The notes: generated by a model not told the origin, from the sequence alone. 64,000 bases of DNA from an uncultured Eubacteriales bacterium (GCA_934371135.1 CAKRNO010000006.1:8772-72771); one strand, 5' to 3'; counted from the stretch's first letter, positions 17,953-27,040 are shown. Numbers and translations are program-made.

Positions 17953-20796
17953 TCAGTTGCTTTTCTTCAGCAGGAAGGTCTCGATCTTATGCGGAGCGAG
18001 TGTCAGACCGAAAGCGCCGTTCTCAAAGGCGACGGGCTCCGGCTGGGTCTCGTCGAGGCGCACGCGCTCGACACCCGCGATCGGGAGGATCGTCTTGATC
18101 TCGAGCGGCAGAGCCTCGCCGGTGGTGTTCCAGACACGCAGGACGAAGTCCTGACCGTTCTCCGCGAGCTTCAGGGCAGAGGTCAGCACCTGTTTTTCGG
18201 GCGAGACGGTGATGAAGCTTGCCTCGACGGGCAGCGACCCCTCGTGCGGGACGCCCTGCGCCGCCTTGACCGGTACCTTGAAGGCGTAGGCGGTGTTCAG
18301 CACCTCTGCGCTCTGCCAGTTGCCGGTGTGCGGATAGATCGCGTAGTCGTATTCGAGCGTGCCGAAGCTGTGCTGACCGGTATATTTGTCAAGTTCTTCG
18401 ACGTTCATCTTGGAGTTTGCCGTCATGTAGGCGCGCTGGGTGCGGATGAGCGTAATCTTGACCGTCCGCTCGCTGTCGTCCTCGACCTCGTACTCGCGCA
18501 GACCGCGGGTCATGATGGCGGTGCCGATCTTGCCGTCCGAGATGTCCACGAAGTTCTGCATGGGCTGGAACGGGAAGAAGCCCTCGGCGTTGTCCTTATG
18601 GTCGCGCCAGCGGATGGTGCGCGAGGCGACGTCCCATGCGCTCTCGACGTCCGCGAAGTTCGCCCCCGCAACGCCGGTCGGGAAGTTGACCGTGAGCTTG
18701 TGGTCGCGGATCTCGTTTGTCAGTTTGGTGTGAATCTTCAGATACCGCGCGTCCTTTTCGAGCGTCAGCGTGGTCGTGATCGGGAGCTCGCGCATCTCAC
18801 GGGTGCGGTCGTCGCCCTCCACGGTCGCCGCCGCGGGCAGGAGCATCGAGAGCTCAATGCGGAATTTGCCGCGCAGCGTGTTGCTCTCCAGCATCGTAAT
18901 GCGGGCATTCGCGCCGAGAGAGGTATAGATCGCGTTGCGCTTCGGCACATTCGAGATGTGCGCGGAGCCGACCTCGCCGCTGTCGGTGAAGAAGTGCAGG
19001 TTCTTCATCGTCCGCCCGGTCTCCTTATCGAGCATATCGAAGGTGCCGTTCGGGTGCAGAGTGACCTTGAGATAGCGGTTCTCGAGCGTGCCGCCGTCGC
19101 GGGCGATGAGCGCCCGGTCGGGCATGATTTCCGGGTGGTAGGCAAACTCGGGCTCTCTCATGCGCACGGCGTAAGTAACATAACCGTTCTGCGGTACCCG
19201 GGCTTTGACGAGCAGGCGCTTGCGGTTCGCGTTGAACTTGATCGCCTTGGTATCCAGCTCGCGCTCGACACCGATCGCGATGTCGTCGCGGCTGAGCTCC
19301 ACATATTCAATTTTGTTGCCGTTCTGGTCGATGATGTCGAAGAAGTCGCCGAGGACGGCGGCACCGCCGACACCGATGTCACCACCGGCGCCCTTGACTT
19401 CCTTGGGCGTATCGACGACGAGCTCCACCACTTCTTCCCGCTCGTAGGGGAGGGTGTTGAACAGCGTGAGCGTATAGTCGCTCTGACGATAGACACCGAG
19501 AGAGCCGATACTGCCGGTGAGGCTGATGACGCTGCGGTTGGTGCACTCCTCCGCCACCGTCTTGGCGAGGGAGAAGTTGTACATCATATCTTCATGCGCG
19601 CGGTCGACGGCGGCGCCGCAGATGCTGTCGTGCGCATGGTTCTTGAGCAGGTACTTCCACGCGCGCTTGATGTTCGTGCGCGGATATTCCTTGCCGTAGA
19701 GGGCGGCGTACGTGGAGAGCGGTTCGCAGAGGTTGATGAGGTTGTTCTCCACATCGTCGTTATAGAGCTTGATCCTGATACGCGAGGAGTGCGTCGCACC
19801 GAGCAGGGCGTTGAAGTTGTTATACTCCATCGTTGTGTAGCGGAGCTCGCCCGTGTGATGCGCGCGCTCGTAGCCGGGGACGGACGAGATGGCAGCCATA
19901 TAATCGTCCATGCTGTCCTGTATGATCTCCACGTCCGGGTACAGCTTGTTCATGTCGGCGATGAGCTCGGGGAGGTACCGGTACGGCTCGTCGTTGTCCT
20001 CCATGTTGAGCGCGAGGATATGGTCGCCGATCTTGTACGGCTCCGCCTGCGCGAGCAGGTGGTCGAGCGCCTCCTTCTGCACCTTGGGGTCGTGGATATA
20101 GTCGAAGTCCTCATGCAGGAGCGTGAACGCCTTCTCATAGGACTGCATATCCGCCATGTGTGCGGGGAGCTGCGAGGCATCATAGGTATAGGTCAGGTCC
20201 TTCAGTCCCTTGCCGAGGACGGCGGGACCGTGGACATAGAAGAACCAGTTTGTCCGCGTCACCTCGTCAAAGGTGCGCAGGGTGGTGATGGTGCTGCCGT
20301 CCGGCGCCGACCAGTCGAAAAGGGGCGTCAGGACGTGCTTGTTCGTGCCGCGGTAGAAGATCGCGTTCTCGATACCGAACCCGCGGTACAGCTGCGGGAG
20401 CTGGGAGGGCTGACCGTAGGAGGTCGCCGTGTAACCCGATTTCATGCCGCCACCGAGGGCGTCCGCCATCTGGTGCCCGAGCAGGAGGTTCCGGATGAGT
20501 GCCTCGGGGGCGACGGTGTTCGTCTCGGGCAGGGTGTACCAGTTGACGACGAACAGGCGCTTGTCCGCAATCAGTTTTTTGACGCGGTCGCGGTTCTCCG
20601 GGCGGATGGTGAAGTAGTCCTCGAGGACAATGGTACCGCCGTCTACGCAGAAGTAGGAATACTGGGGCTTCGTTTCGAGAAGATGAATAATATTGTCCAT
20701 CAGATCGGCGAGCCGCAGTTTGCTCTGCTCGGCGGTGTGTCGCCACTCCCGATCCCAGTGTGTGCCGCTGATCAAGTGTACAATACGACGTTTCAT
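17953..20796 (-). CDS. GH38 family alpha-mannosidase-like protein, nucleophile apparently replaced
   Basis: The 947-residue protein starts at ATG 20796 after AAGGAGA. The N-terminal GH38 domain is clear: LISGTHWDREW carries the zinc-binding His and Asp, DGGTIVLEDY and PEALIRNLLLGHQ follow, and NHAHDSICG holds the later zinc His. The rest matches the GH38 central and C-terminal beta domains. GH38 enzymes release alpha-linked mannose. The segment normally reading PDSFGQ or DPFGHS reads TATSYGQPSQLP here, so Thr125 (codon 20422-20424) stands where the nucleophile and zinc-ligand Asp is expected. Activity is therefore uncertain. No signal peptide is present, so it is cytoplasmic. A LacI-type operator candidate lies over its transcription start. 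Confidence 0.88.
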   Translation of the reverse strand: MKRRIVHLISGTHWDREWRHTAEQSKLRLADLMDNIIHLLETKPQYSYFCVDGGTIVLEDYFTIRPENRDRVKKLIADKRLFVVNWYTLPETNTVAPEALIRNLLLGHQMADALGGGMKSGYTATSYGQPSQLPQLYRGFGIENAIFYRGTNKHVLTPLFDWSAPDGSTITTLRTFDEVTRTNWFFYVHGPAVLGKGLKDLTYTYDASQLPAHMADMQSYEKAFTLLHEDFDYIHDPKVQKEALDHLLAQAEPYKIGDHILALNMEDNDEPYRYLPELIADMNKLYPDVEIIQDSMDDYMAAISSVPGYERAHHTGELRYTTMEYNNFNALLGATHSSRIRIKLYNDDVENNLINLCEPLSTYAALYGKEYPRTNIKRAWKYLLKNHAHDSICGAAVDRAHEDMMYNFSLAKTVAEECTNRSVISLTGSIGSLGVYRQSDYTLTLFNTLPYEREEVVELVVDTPKEVKGAGGDIGVGGAAVLGDFFDIIDQNGNKIEYVELSRDDIAIGVERELDTKAIKFNANRKRLLVKARVPQNGYVTYAVRMREPEFAYHPEIMPDRALIARDGGTLENRYLKVTLHPNGTFDMLDKETGRTMKNLHFFTDSGEVGSAHISNVPKRNAIYTSLGANARITMLESNTLRGKFRIELSMLLPAAATVEGDDRTREMRELPITTTLTLEKDARYLKIHTKLTNEIRDHKLTVNFPTGVAGANFADVESAWDVASRTIRWRDHKDNAEGFFPFQPMQNFVDISDGKIGTAIMTRGLREYEVEDDSERTVKITLIRTQRAYMTANSKMNVEELDKYTGQHSFGTLEYDYAIYPHTGNWQSAEVLNTAYAFKVPVKAAQGVPHEGSLPVEASFITVSPEKQVLTSALKLAENGQDFVLRVWNTTGEALPLEIKTILPIAGVERVRLDETQPEPVAFENGAFGLTLAPHKIETFLLKKSN

Positions 20797-20835
20797 GAGG
20801 CAATCTCCTTTTTTGGATTTCATTTTCGGTATCAT

Positions 20836-20851
20836 GAAAAAACCGTTTTTC
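20836..20851. promoter_or_regulatory. Candidate LacI-type operator, GH38 promoter
   Basis: GAAAAAACCGTTTTTC is a near-perfect dyad beginning 3 bases downstream of the GH38 -10 box. Related sites lie at 20956, 23951 and 24093. Confidence 0.6.
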
Positions 20852-20854
20852 TTA

Positions 20855-20883
20855 ATCATATCACGGCATTTCGTGTTTGTAAA
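20855..20883 (-). promoter_or_regulatory. Promoter of GH38-HAD operon
   Basis: On the minus strand, TTTACA (20878-20883), a 17-base spacer and TATGAT (20855-20860) form a sigma-70-type promoter. Transcription would start within the operator at 20836-20851. Confidence 0.65.
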
Positions 20884-20945
20884 CAAAAAAATGAAAAAAT
20901 CTCAAAAAATTTTAGATTAATAGTGCAAAGTACGTCGGAATATGC

Positions 20946-20951
20946 TATAAT
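20946..20951 (+). promoter_or_regulatory. -10 box of the GxGYxYP gene at 20989
   Basis: TATAAT lies 38 bases before the start codon. The -35 region is poor (GTGCAA at 20923-20928, 17-base spacing), which may mean an activator or a weak promoter. An operator candidate begins 5 bases downstream. Confidence 0.5.
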
Positions 20952-20955
20952 AGAT

Positions 20956-20971
20956 AAAAAATCGGTTTTCT
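20956..20971. promoter_or_regulatory. Candidate LacI-type operator, GxGYxYP promoter
   Basis: AAAAAATCGGTTTTCT read on the minus strand is AGAAAACCGATTTTTT. It shares the AAAACCG core and T-rich arm with the sites at 20836, 23951 and 24093, and lies at the expected transcription start. Confidence 0.5.
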
Positions 20972-20988
20972 AATTGGGGGATATAACC

Positions 20989-22485
20989 ATGGTGTACGCA
21001 ATCAGGGCAGGGGAAATGAGCCGGGAGGCGTTCGCGCTCGCGATCTTTTTGCAGGGCGGTGTCAATCGGCGCAGCCGCCGGCTGGTGCTGGACATTGACA
21101 ACTATCTTTCTTATATAAAGGATGAGATCGAATACCTGACGCTCGGGGAGGCGATCGCGCGTTTTGCCGGCGAGTTCGACGGGCTCGCGGTCTTTGACCT
21201 CGGGACGGGGGATGTGTCCGTCAACCTCGCCGCCACGGTCTGCGCGGCGGAGAACCTGCTCGGCGTGCCGCGCGGACTCCTTGGGCTCCTGCCTGCCGGT
21301 CGGGTAGTGTTTGATGCGGCGGATATCCACGGGACGAACGCCGAGCGGCAACGGGAAATATTCTACCGCTATCGTGATAAACTCGATCGCCGCGGGCTCG
21401 TGCATCAGGTGGTCGTCGGCGACGATTACCACCTGCAGCTACGCGACTTTGCCATCGCGCGGGGGTATCTGACCTTCTTCACCGACGAGACGGAAGAAGA
21501 TCTGGCACTCCGGCGGGAGGTGCTGACATGGGCAGAGCGCAACATCCCAGTGTACGGCTGGACGACGGACGAGATCGGCTTCGTCCGCAGCATTTCCGAG
21601 TACGGGAACTATGTCATCCCCATGGACTGGTCGTGTAACCACAGTTATTTCGGTACTGACCGGGCGGTGTGCGTGAAGCAGCAGGCGGACCCGCCGAAGC
21701 CCCTCACACCGGGGAAGCATTATCTGACCATCGTCGTATCGGACGGGGATAACGTGCAGTGGCTGGAGCGCGATTTCTCGACGACGAGCCACTACGGCCA
21801 GCGCATACGCTCGGCACATGGCTATCCGATGAACTGGACGATCGCCCCTGCCATGGCGCATCTTTGCCCCGAGGTGTTGCGCTATATTTACGGGCAGGCA
21901 GAGCACGATTACTTTATCACAGGCGTTTCCGGCGTGGGGTACAACAACATCATGACCTACCCGCGCGAGCATCTGTCGCGGTATGCGGAGCTGACGGCGG
22001 AAGCCATGGCATCGGCAGACCTTACCTATATGTGTATGCTCGATAACCTCGCCACTACCCGGGATACGGCAGAGGTGACGGCACGGCTCGACGAATTTGC
22101 GAAGTATGACGGCATCGGCGGCGGCATCTGGGAGCTTGACCCCGATCGGTACGAGTCGGGGCGGGGGCGCGTCTTTTTCTCCTCGAACGGAAAGCCGTTC
22201 GTCTCCGTCCGCCTGTCGCTCTGGCACCCCTCCAACCGACCGGAGAATGTGACCGCCGAATGGGTGGAGAGCTATGCCGAACGTATCAACGCGTTGCCGA
22301 TAAAACCTGACTCCATCGACGGTTATACCGTCCTGAACGTCCACCCGTGGACGACGAACATCGCGGAGCTCGATGACCTGGTGGCGCACCTCGCCGACCA
22401 TGTGGAGATCGTCTCCGTCCGGGACTTCCTCGAAGGCGTGCGGCAGAATATCCCGCACAAAAACGCCTGCCCCGAAGCGTTATGA
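20989..22485 (+). CDS. GxGYxYP-family protein (cytoplasmic form)
   Basis: The 498-residue protein belongs to the GxGYxYP family (putative glycoside-hydrolase-like, function unknown). The name-giving segment is VSGVGYNNIMTYP, starting at Gly315. Also present are the shared VVSDGDNVQWL block, the NGKPFVSVRLSLW block and the YTVLNVHPWT block near the C-terminus. Unlike its two paralogues at 30412 and 33515 it has no signal peptide or lipobox, so it should be intracellular. ATG 20989 follows GGGGG. It is divergent from GH38 and shares its candidate operator, which suggests a role in mannoside breakdown inside the cell. Confidence 0.75.
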   Translation: MVYAIRAGEMSREAFALAIFLQGGVNRRSRRLVLDIDNYLSYIKDEIEYLTLGEAIARFAGEFDGLAVFDLGTGDVSVNLAATVCAAENLLGVPRGLLGLLPAGRVVFDAADIHGTNAERQREIFYRYRDKLDRRGLVHQVVVGDDYHLQLRDFAIARGYLTFFTDETEEDLALRREVLTWAERNIPVYGWTTDEIGFVRSISEYGNYVIPMDWSCNHSYFGTDRAVCVKQQADPPKPLTPGKHYLTIVVSDGDNVQWLERDFSTTSHYGQRIRSAHGYPMNWTIAPAMAHLCPEVLRYIYGQAEHDYFITGVSGVGYNNIMTYPREHLSRYAELTAEAMASADLTYMCMLDNLATTRDTAEVTARLDEFAKYDGIGGGIWELDPDRYESGRGRVFFSSNGKPFVSVRLSLWHPSNRPENVTAEWVESYAERINALPIKPDSIDGYTVLNVHPWTTNIAELDDLVAHLADHVEIVSVRDFLEGVRQNIPHKNACPEAL

Positions 22486-22494
22486 AAATAATAC

Positions 22495-22523
22495 TTTACA
22501 AGACTTTTCAATTTGTATATAAT
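22495..22523 (+). promoter_or_regulatory. Promoter of the LacI-family gene
   Basis: TTTACA (22495-22500), a 17-base spacer and TATAAT (22518-22523) give a near-consensus promoter that overlaps no operator candidate. The ~100-base leader after it contains a CTCC.../GGAG hairpin. Confidence 0.7.
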
Positions 22524-22625
22524 ACAGGAAGAAACCCTTTGGGAAATCCTCCCTCCGTTTCCCGTATCTGACGGGGAGGAGCCGTAATCTGAACGCACCG
22601 CGCTGTGTGAAAAGGAGAAAACAAC

Positions 22626-23633
22626 ATGGTAACGATCAGTGATATTGCGGAGAAGGCGGGTGTCGCCAAATCCACCGTATCCAATGCGCTCACCGGGAAG
22701 AAATTCGTCAGCGAGCCGCTGAAACAACGGATCCTGCAGATCTGTGAGGAAATGAATTTCAGCCCGAACTTTTACGCATCGGGGCTGTACGGGCATCGTA
22801 CCAATATCATCGGGTTGTTCCTCGAGGAGAGCAAGGGCGGCACCTACCATGCCTACTATACGGAGCTCATCGAATCCTGCCTGAAGTATGTATCCAAGCA
22901 CGGCTACAATCTTCTCATCTATTATAATCTGGAATCGGGCAGACGCAAAAATGCGCTCACAAAGGGGAGGTCTCCGATCGACGGCGCCATTGTCAGCGCG
23001 CCGCTGATCGAAGATCACCGTATCTTGCAGATCGAGAACAACTCCACCCCGTGCGTGAGCATCGGTAAACCGGGGGACAACACACATTTGAGTTATGTCG
23101 ACATCGACAACGTGAAGCTCATACATGATGCCGTGAACATACTTGCCGTCAACGGTTACGAGCGTATTTATCTGCTCAACAGTGATGAGCACCTGTCGAT
23201 CTCGCAGGAGCGTACCGCCGCATTCCACGCGGCGAAGGAGGAGCGCTCGCTGCCGGTCCATGAAGGAGACGTCGTGTATGCGCGCGGGAGCAGCGCGGAC
23301 GAAGGTAAACATTTTGCTGACGGATTGCTTCGGAAAAATGTCGCTTTCCTCACGGCGAATACCCGTCTTGCCGAGGGTGTGTATGCCGCGGCGGAGGCGG
23401 CGGGACTGGAAATCGGGCGCGAGGTCGGGGTGTTCGCACTCGGCGGAGAAAAGAACGAGAAGGTGACGCCGAACCTCGCCTATGCGAGCCAGGACTATGC
23501 GCGCCTTGCCAAAATGGCGGCAAAATGCCTCATCAAGCAGCTGGAGGGGGCAATCGAGGATGAAGCCCCCGCAGTGGAGACTGCGCTGATCGCCAGTAAG
23601 ATTCACTTCGACTCCTCTGTGAACCGGGGTTGA
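22626..23633 (+). CDS. LacI-family transcriptional regulator
   Basis: The 335-residue protein begins with the LacI helix-turn-helix and hinge: VTISDIAEKAGVAKSTVSNAL, then ILQICEEMNFSPNFYASGL. The rest is a periplasmic-binding-protein-like effector domain starting TNIIGLFLEES. Such proteins bind even or near-palindromic operators with a central CG and are released by a sugar or sugar phosphate. Four candidate operators surround this gene, at the GH38, 20989 and 24349 promoters, so it is the likely repressor of the whole mannoside locus. The start follows AAAAGGAG. Confidence 0.9.
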   Translation: MVTISDIAEKAGVAKSTVSNALTGKKFVSEPLKQRILQICEEMNFSPNFYASGLYGHRTNIIGLFLEESKGGTYHAYYTELIESCLKYVSKHGYNLLIYYNLESGRRKNALTKGRSPIDGAIVSAPLIEDHRILQIENNSTPCVSIGKPGDNTHLSYVDIDNVKLIHDAVNILAVNGYERIYLLNSDEHLSISQERTAAFHAAKEERSLPVHEGDVVYARGSSADEGKHFADGLLRKNVAFLTANTRLAEGVYAAAEAAGLEIGREVGVFALGGEKNEKVTPNLAYASQDYARLAKMAAKCLIKQLEGAIEDEAPAVETALIASKIHFDSSVNRG

Positions 23634-23667
23634 CCCGCACCCCCATGCGCCATTCGGCGCTTCGACA

Positions 23668-23705
23668 TACCGCCCCGGTGGAGATCTCCGGAGCGGTATT
23701 TTTTC
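23668..23705 (+). terminator. Terminator of the LacI gene
   Basis: TACCGCCCCGG pairs with CCGGAGCGGTA, with one mismatch and an internal GGAGATCT loop, followed by TTTTTTC. Confidence 0.75.
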
Positions 23706-23908
23706 GGTGCGGCACCGACGGGGCTCCCGGGCGCCGGCTATAAGACCCGGGCGCCGGGGCAATTGCCTACCTTATAAGTAATTCACGCGCGCATCTTGCC
23801 GTGGGACACAGAAAAAACAGCAGGGAAATAGGAGAGTCTGCACGTTCCAAAAGGAAAGGCAACCAAAAATCCCAAAACTTTTTTGTCGAAAATGTCAAAA
23901 TAAAGGTA

Positions 23909-23938
23909 TTGACAACTGACGTTTTCGTGCGTTATAAT
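23909..23938 (+). promoter_or_regulatory. Strong promoter of the 24349-37144 run
   Basis: TTGACA (23909-23914), an 18-base spacer and TATAAT (23933-23938) match both sigma-70 consensus boxes exactly. It is the only strong promoter seen before the large lipoprotein, importer, GxGYxYP, ManA and ROK genes. Confidence 0.8.
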
Positions 23939-23950
23939 AAATTGAACAAC

Positions 23951-23965
23951 AAAAAACCGTTTTTC
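23951..23965. promoter_or_regulatory. Candidate LacI-type operator, main operon promoter
   Basis: AAAAAACCGTTTTTC lies 12 bases downstream of the -10 box. It differs from the GH38 operator candidate only at the first base. Confidence 0.65.
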
Positions 23966-24348
23966 TACTTGCGCATACATCGCCGGTCGGCGTCATGTAG
24001 CCGGTAGGGAAAGAACCACTCCGTCTCCACTGTTGGCTCATGTAAAAGGCTGACCGCCTCCGCGGTAGACGGGGTCATTTTTAGACCGTTCAGAAAAACG
24101 GTTTTCCAAATCCGGCGGCAAAATCACGCGGCAAATGCCGTGCCGGTACCGCGGTCTCCCGCCATGGATGCCATGGTCGCTGCCACAGAGGGCAGAAAAG
24201 CGGCACGGCGTGACGTAGCCGTCCGCTTCGATAAGACCCCCGGCTCCGGGACGGTTTCTCGCAGGGGGCAAAAACAAGTGAATCCGGGCATACGCCCAAA
24301 AAATAAACCACCGCGTACGCATACGCAAAAAAAGAAAGGATGGACCCC
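23966..24348 (+). other. Long untranslated leader of the lipoprotein gene
   Basis: About 400 bases separate the transcription start from ATG 24349. The leader holds a weak hairpin with T-run (TGACC...GGTCATTTTT, about 24048-24085) that could attenuate transcription, and the second operator copy at 24093. Several GC-rich inverted segments lie between 24110 and 24280. I recognise no known riboswitch core and no convincing ORF in it. Confidence 0.4.
24093..24106. promoter_or_regulatory. Second candidate LacI-type operator in the leader
   Basis: GAAAAACGGTTTTC is the inverse orientation of the same dyad, about 140 bases downstream of the 23951 copy. Two sites at this spacing could support looping or a transcription roadblock. 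Confidence 0.6.
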
Positions 24349-27027
24349 ATGAAAAAAAGAGCACTGGTCATTCTCCTCTGTCTGTGTCTGTGCCTGACGC
24401 TGTGCTTCTTCGTTGCTTGCGGCGACGAGGAGGACACGACGCCCTGCACCGAACACACGGACACGAACAACGACGGTATCTGCGATCGTTGCGGCGCAAA
24501 GATTGAAAAGCCCAGCAAACCGGATCAACCGGACAATCCGAATCCGCCCGACCAGCCGGACAATCCGGATCCGCCTGCCAAGACACCCGTGACGGGCATC
24601 ACGGTCTCCACCGATGATGACGAAGGCGACGGTTCCATGGAGAACCCCTTCACCGTCCGTGTGGCGCAGGGCAATCAGTTGCAGCTCTCTTACGCTGTCA
24701 GACCGAGCGGCGCGACCGACAAGACCTTCGCCTGGGCGGCGGGGACGGTTGCGAACGGCGTGTTCACTGCGGCGGACAATACCGGTCTTTCCTTTACCGA
24801 TAACGGTACGCGCCTGACGATCGAGGCCTCTGCCACCGCCACCTCGGCGGTCGTCCGCGGTCTCGCGAACGACGGCAGCGGCGTCAGCGTGTATCTCTCC
24901 GTCGTCGTCGAGACGTACAATCCCGTGACCGGGATCACCTCCGGCAAGCTGCCGACGTCCGATGACGAAACCTACAACTACATTTTCGTGACCGCTCTCG
25001 GCACCAAGTGGGATATGAGCGGTGCGCAGCTCGGCCGCAGAGACGAGCTCCTGAACGGTCAGATCTTCGGCGGCAAACAGGCGCCGCGCAACCTGACCTA
25101 TTGGCCGAACCTGCACAACTTTGCAATTGCGGTCTCGCCCGACGATGCGACCAATCCCGCGATTGTCATCAGCTACACCGATGATACCGTCATCCGTGTA
25201 GACGTGAACGGCACCTGGACCGCCCTGAAGGCAGGCGTGACCGTCGTGACGGTGTCTTCCTACACCGAGCCGAGCGTCGCCATCAAGATCAAGGTCGTCG
25301 TCAAAGAGACCCTGTATCCCGGTATCCTCATGGAGGACTATCTGAATACCACGACATCCACCCTGGATTCCTGGGATCTCGATACTGACCATGCGAGCCC
25401 GGCACAGGACGCGCGCTATGACGACTGGCACCTGGTGATGCTCCAGACCAACCAGGAGCGCGGTCAGACCGGTGCCGACAACAACCAGAAGATCTTCTAC
25501 ATGGGTACCGCCGATCGTCCGTACGGCATCTGCCTCGAGAACAATATCGGCGCGAACTCCGGTGGGTCTCTCTTGGAGGCAGCATCGCTCATGTGGGCGA
25601 AGCTGACGATCCCCTCCGGCGCCGTGACCTTCAACATCAAGTTGAGCAACAACGATAAGGTGCACGGTCAGTACCGCGTCCTCTTTGTCTCCGAAGACGG
25701 CACTGTGACCGTTCTCACGAACGGTTGGCAGGGCTTCTCCGGTCCGATCAACGAAACGACCCAGAAACTCGTTCTGCCGGAATCCATCAAGGGGCAGACC
25801 GGTGCGATGGTCATCGAACACCGCGTGACCGAGTTCGATAACAACGCCGAGTTGCAGATCAAAGTGATGAAGTTCGAGGGACAGGTCGGTGTCACCGGCG
25901 TCAACCTCGTTAAGTCCTCCGGCACCTACAAGCCGGGTCAGAGCTTCACGCTCGTTGCCTCTGTTTCCCCGAGCAACGCCACCAATGATAAGATCCTGTT
26001 CTACATCAAGGACGAGAGCGCGAACCTCGGCGTGACGGTCGATCCGAACACGGGCGTCGTGACGATTGCAGAGGGGACCGCGGCAGGCACCTACTACATT
26101 ATGGCGAGATCTGCAGAGAACGCCAACATTACCGCGACTTACACACTCACTGTGACCGCCGATGAGATCGAGGTCAACCAGTGGGAGGGCAAGTCGGAGA
26201 TCCTGGACGGCGTGCAGGGCATCCTCTGGACGATCGTCGGTGACTATGACGCGGGCGTCGGCGAAGGTGCTGACCTCCGTATGGGCGGCGGCGACTGGTC
26301 TGCTCTGAAACTGGCTGATCGCAAGATCAAGAACAACGCTTACATCCTGACCTTCGGCGCGCGTGTGTTCCACCGCGACGGAGAGACCTATCCGAAGTTC
26401 GTGGTGAAGGTCAACGGTACCGTCATCCGCGGCATCGGGCAGACCGAGGACTGGTTCTATGTCGATACCGACGCGACCCAGTACTGCAGCTATGACCTCT
26501 CGGCTTACGTCGGGCAGACCGTCACGATCGAGATCGGTATCACGCAGGGCACGCACGCTGTTGTGCAGAAGATTGCGTTTACCGGAACGTCTGCGACGCT
26601 CTGGGAGAACAAGGCGGATATGCTCGACGAACAGAACGATCCGTGGACGCTGACGGGTAACTGGGACGCAGGCGTCGGTGAAGGCTACGATATCAAGGAC
26701 ACCGGTTCCGCCATCTCCAACACCTTTGTCATCGGCGCAGGCTACAACAGCCAGTTCACCTTCAAGGCACGCGTATTTCACCGTGACGGTGAAACGTATC
26801 CGGATATCAAAGTGACCGTGAAGGTCGGAGACGGCGATCCCGTCGTCATCCGCGCCATCGGGGTCGACGGCGACACCGTCCATGTGGACACCGACGCCGA
26901 GCAGTCCTTTACCTACGACCTCTCTGCCTATGCAGGGCAGGAGATCACGATTTCCATTACCCTTGAGAATGCGGCAACGCACTGCGTCATCACCTACATC
27001 GCGATGACGGGCAAGACCGCTGAATAA
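24349..27027 (+). CDS. Large lipoprotein with Ig-like and repeated CBM-like domains
   Basis: The 892-residue protein has a lipobox (FFVAC). A short CTEHTDTNNDGICDRCG module (residues ~28-45) and a Pro/Asp/Asn-rich linker follow. Residues ~80-200 and ~520-605 look like bacterial Ig-like (BIg2-type) domains (VTGITVSTDDD, VTGVNLVKSSGTYKPGQ). The C-terminus has two homologous ~140-residue modules, each containing an (L/I)LD ... W ... D(Y/W)DAGVGEG pattern and ending in YDLSAY(V/A)GQ, typical of carbohydrate-binding sandwiches. ATG 24349 is chosen over 24340 because of AAAGGA. It is the first gene of the operon and is probably a surface glycan-binding protein for the importer. Confidence 0.75.
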   Translation: MKKRALVILLCLCLCLTLCFFVACGDEEDTTPCTEHTDTNNDGICDRCGAKIEKPSKPDQPDNPNPPDQPDNPDPPAKTPVTGITVSTDDDEGDGSMENPFTVRVAQGNQLQLSYAVRPSGATDKTFAWAAGTVANGVFTAADNTGLSFTDNGTRLTIEASATATSAVVRGLANDGSGVSVYLSVVVETYNPVTGITSGKLPTSDDETYNYIFVTALGTKWDMSGAQLGRRDELLNGQIFGGKQAPRNLTYWPNLHNFAIAVSPDDATNPAIVISYTDDTVIRVDVNGTWTALKAGVTVVTVSSYTEPSVAIKIKVVVKETLYPGILMEDYLNTTTSTLDSWDLDTDHASPAQDARYDDWHLVMLQTNQERGQTGADNNQKIFYMGTADRPYGICLENNIGANSGGSLLEAASLMWAKLTIPSGAVTFNIKLSNNDKVHGQYRVLFVSEDGTVTVLTNGWQGFSGPINETTQKLVLPESIKGQTGAMVIEHRVTEFDNNAELQIKVMKFEGQVGVTGVNLVKSSGTYKPGQSFTLVASVSPSNATNDKILFYIKDESANLGVTVDPNTGVVTIAEGTAAGTYYIMARSAENANITATYTLTVTADEIEVNQWEGKSEILDGVQGILWTIVGDYDAGVGEGADLRMGGGDWSALKLADRKIKNNAYILTFGARVFHRDGETYPKFVVKVNGTVIRGIGQTEDWFYVDTDATQYCSYDLSAYVGQTVTIEIGITQGTHAVVQKIAFTGTSATLWENKADMLDEQNDPWTLTGNWDAGVGEGYDIKDTGSAISNTFVIGAGYNSQFTFKARVFHRDGETYPDIKVTVKVGDGDPVVIRAIGVDGDTVHVDTDAEQSFTYDLSAYAGQEITISITLENAATHCVITYIAMTGKTAE

Positions 27028-27040
27028 CTACGCGACCCGC

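Noticed and set aside
17110..20973. Plus-strand 1287-codon open frame across the HAD and GH38 genes
   Set aside because: It is antisense to two genes with strong family motifs and its translation is Arg/Val/Asp-rich without domains. Long antisense frames are expected at this GC content.
23711..23760. CCCGGGCGCCGG direct repeat after the LacI terminator
   Set aside because: Only two short GC-rich copies; no array and no flanking genes, so not a CRISPR or attachment site.
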